Source: Deltaproteobacteria bacterium
GTDB taxonomy: Bacteria > Desulfobacterota > DSM-4660 > Desulfatiglandales > Desulfatiglandaceae
Reading direction: 5' to 3'
Length of the DNA stretch: 7,643 nt
Assembly: GCA_019314425.1 (NCBI GenBank)
Contig: JAFCZI010000106.1
Span: forward strand, 1-7,643
The notes under the pieces were generated by a model, which did no database searches, had not been told where the DNA came from, and saw only the letters and a list, made by a program, of their open reading frames with translations. The translations under genes and the position numbers were made by a program. Numbering within the stretch: position 1 is the stretch's first letter; every line of letters begins with the position of its first letter. Positions 7,069 to 7,643 of this stretch are shown here, piece after piece.

Positions 7069-7409
7069 TTATACCTCGTCAAACTCAAAACTTCCGGTGC
7101 CTTTCAGGGTCACTTCCGTGATCGGCTGATCTGCATTTCCCTGTATTACCCGGTATTTCCACAGGTTTGCCATCGCGTTTGCGGCCCTCTCGGGCGTGGG
7201 ATAATTGATTAGCGACCCTGATTGTTCCAGGGCCTTTATCTGTTCGTCCCAGACGCCTGGAGGGGACAGGATGCAACGGATGAGAGGCTTTTTGCTATGC
7301 CCAATCTTCCAACAAGCCCGCTGATCCCTTTTAATGCCTCCACATTCGCCGACGCGAACACCATCATGAAGAGCATTCCGCCTACATCGTCATCATTGGC
7401 AGGCTGGAT
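7069..7409 (-). pseudogene. Truncated, frameshifted remnant of an NDP-forming acyl-CoA synthetase alpha-type protein
   Basis: Read on the - strand, the stretch begins right after the M24 peptidase stop and in the same frame, without a start codon of its own. It gives about 40 residues (GGMLFMMVFASANVEALKGI, then SGLVGRLGIA) down to an A5 run at 7289-7293. The similarity then continues in the -1 frame as KKPLIRCILSPPGVWDEQ, then IKALEQSGSLINYPTPERA and ANAMANLWKYR, to a stop at 7069-7071. The Tyr-Pro-Thr-Pro-Glu-Arg-Ala motif followed by a helix ending in WKYR is typical of the C-terminal end of the alpha (CoA-binding/SucD-like) portion of NDP-forming acyl-CoA synthetases. The N-terminal several hundred residues, including the CoA-binding domain, are absent. 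One extra A in the run would rejoin the two frames, so a real one-base deletion, a homopolymer sequencing error or slippage are all possible; the missing 5' part suggests true decay. The family call rests on recognising the motif, not on a search. Confidence 0.55.
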
Positions 7410-7643
7410 TTATGTATGGACCTGCATCAATATTTGGTTCGTTAAGGTAATCCTCTCCAATCCCGATGGGGTCACCAGGTAGTCATCTTCCATCCCCACG
7501 ATGCCTTTTCCCGGGAAAACAAATTTCGGTTCAATTGCGACAACCATTCCCACTTCCAGCTTATCTTCAGAATGTGGCGAAATAATAGGATACTCATCAA
7601 TTTCAAGGCCGATGCCATGACCAACGAACTTAACACGCCCCTC
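7410..7643 (-). CDS. M24-family metallopeptidase (Xaa-Pro peptidase/creatinase-like), C-terminal part, cut by window edge
   Basis: The final 77 residues of a gene that enters from the right edge on the - strand. Seen: FVGHGIGLEIDEYP with a metal-binding His (fragment residue 9), MVVAIEPKF with a metal-binding Glu (38) and GIVGMEDDYLVT with another metal-binding Glu (52). In the M24 pita-bread fold these are three of the five ligands of the dinuclear metal site; the two Asp ligands would lie upstream, outside the window. The C-terminus ends shortly after LERITL, which is normal for the family, so the stop at 7410-7412 may be native. However, the next bases continue in frame into the acyl-CoA synthetase remnant, so a deletion junction lies at or close to this stop and the last few residues may not be original. 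M24 enzymes cleave N-terminal or Xaa-Pro peptide bonds or related amides; the substrate cannot be assigned here. Confidence 0.88.
   Translation of the reverse strand, partial: EGRVKFVGHGIGLEIDEYPIISPHSEDKLEVGMVVAIEPKFVFPGKGIVGMEDDYLVTPSGLERITLTNQILMQVHT

Noticed and set aside
7052..7073. Direct repeat GTTTATA at 7052-7058 and 7067-7073 between the convergent genes
   Set aside because: Only 7 bp, A/T-rich and not inverted, so neither a terminator nor a clear attachment site; likely chance.
7222..7482. 86-residue open frame on the + strand at the right end
   Set aside because: It is antisense to the M24 peptidase end and the synthetase remnant, both of which carry clear family motifs on the - strand.

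Overview
The window looks like a chromosomal segment from an anaerobic member of the Desulfobacterota (former Deltaproteobacteria), probably a sulfate reducer or a relative. This is inferred from protein style: a His-Ser-Ile-Arg-Asn-Pro type histidine kinase, an NtrC-family regulator, a divergent SLC13/DASS permease and an NDP-forming acyl-CoA synthetase remnant. No RNA marker gene is present, so the assignment is only moderately firm.

Layout. (1) Positions 71-2973 on the + strand hold a two-component system: a membrane histidine kinase whose stop codon overlaps by 4 bases the GTG start of an NtrC-type sigma-54 activator (receiver, AAA+, Fis-type HTH). (2) Positions 2974-3218 form an AT-rich regulatory gap. 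It has a textbook -24/-12 sigma-54 promoter (TGGCATGGTTATTGCC) and, about 140 bp upstream of the predicted start site, a perfect TTTACA-N3-TGTAAA palindrome that is a good candidate activator site. (3) Positions 3219-7047 hold a probable operon driven by that promoter: a DASS/SLC13-like anion permease, a second membrane histidine kinase with a Cache-type periplasmic sensor, and a stand-alone receiver-domain response regulator. (4) Positions 7069-7643 are on the - strand and converge on the operon. They hold the C-terminal end of an M24-family metallopeptidase, cut by the window edge, followed by a 5'-truncated, frameshifted remnant of an NDP-forming acyl-CoA synthetase alpha-type protein.

Working model (inference). 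The first kinase senses a signal and phosphorylates the NtrC-type regulator. The regulator binds the upstream palindrome and activates sigma-54 RNA polymerase to express the permease together with the second sensor pair. One two-component system would then control a transporter that is co-expressed with another two-component system. The permease lacks the usual Ser-Asn-Thr carboxylate-binding triplets at both pseudo-symmetric sites (Ser-Glu-His and Ser-Asp-Gly instead), so its substrate may not be an ordinary di- or tricarboxylate. No CRISPR array, tRNA, rRNA, insertion sequence or phage gene was seen.
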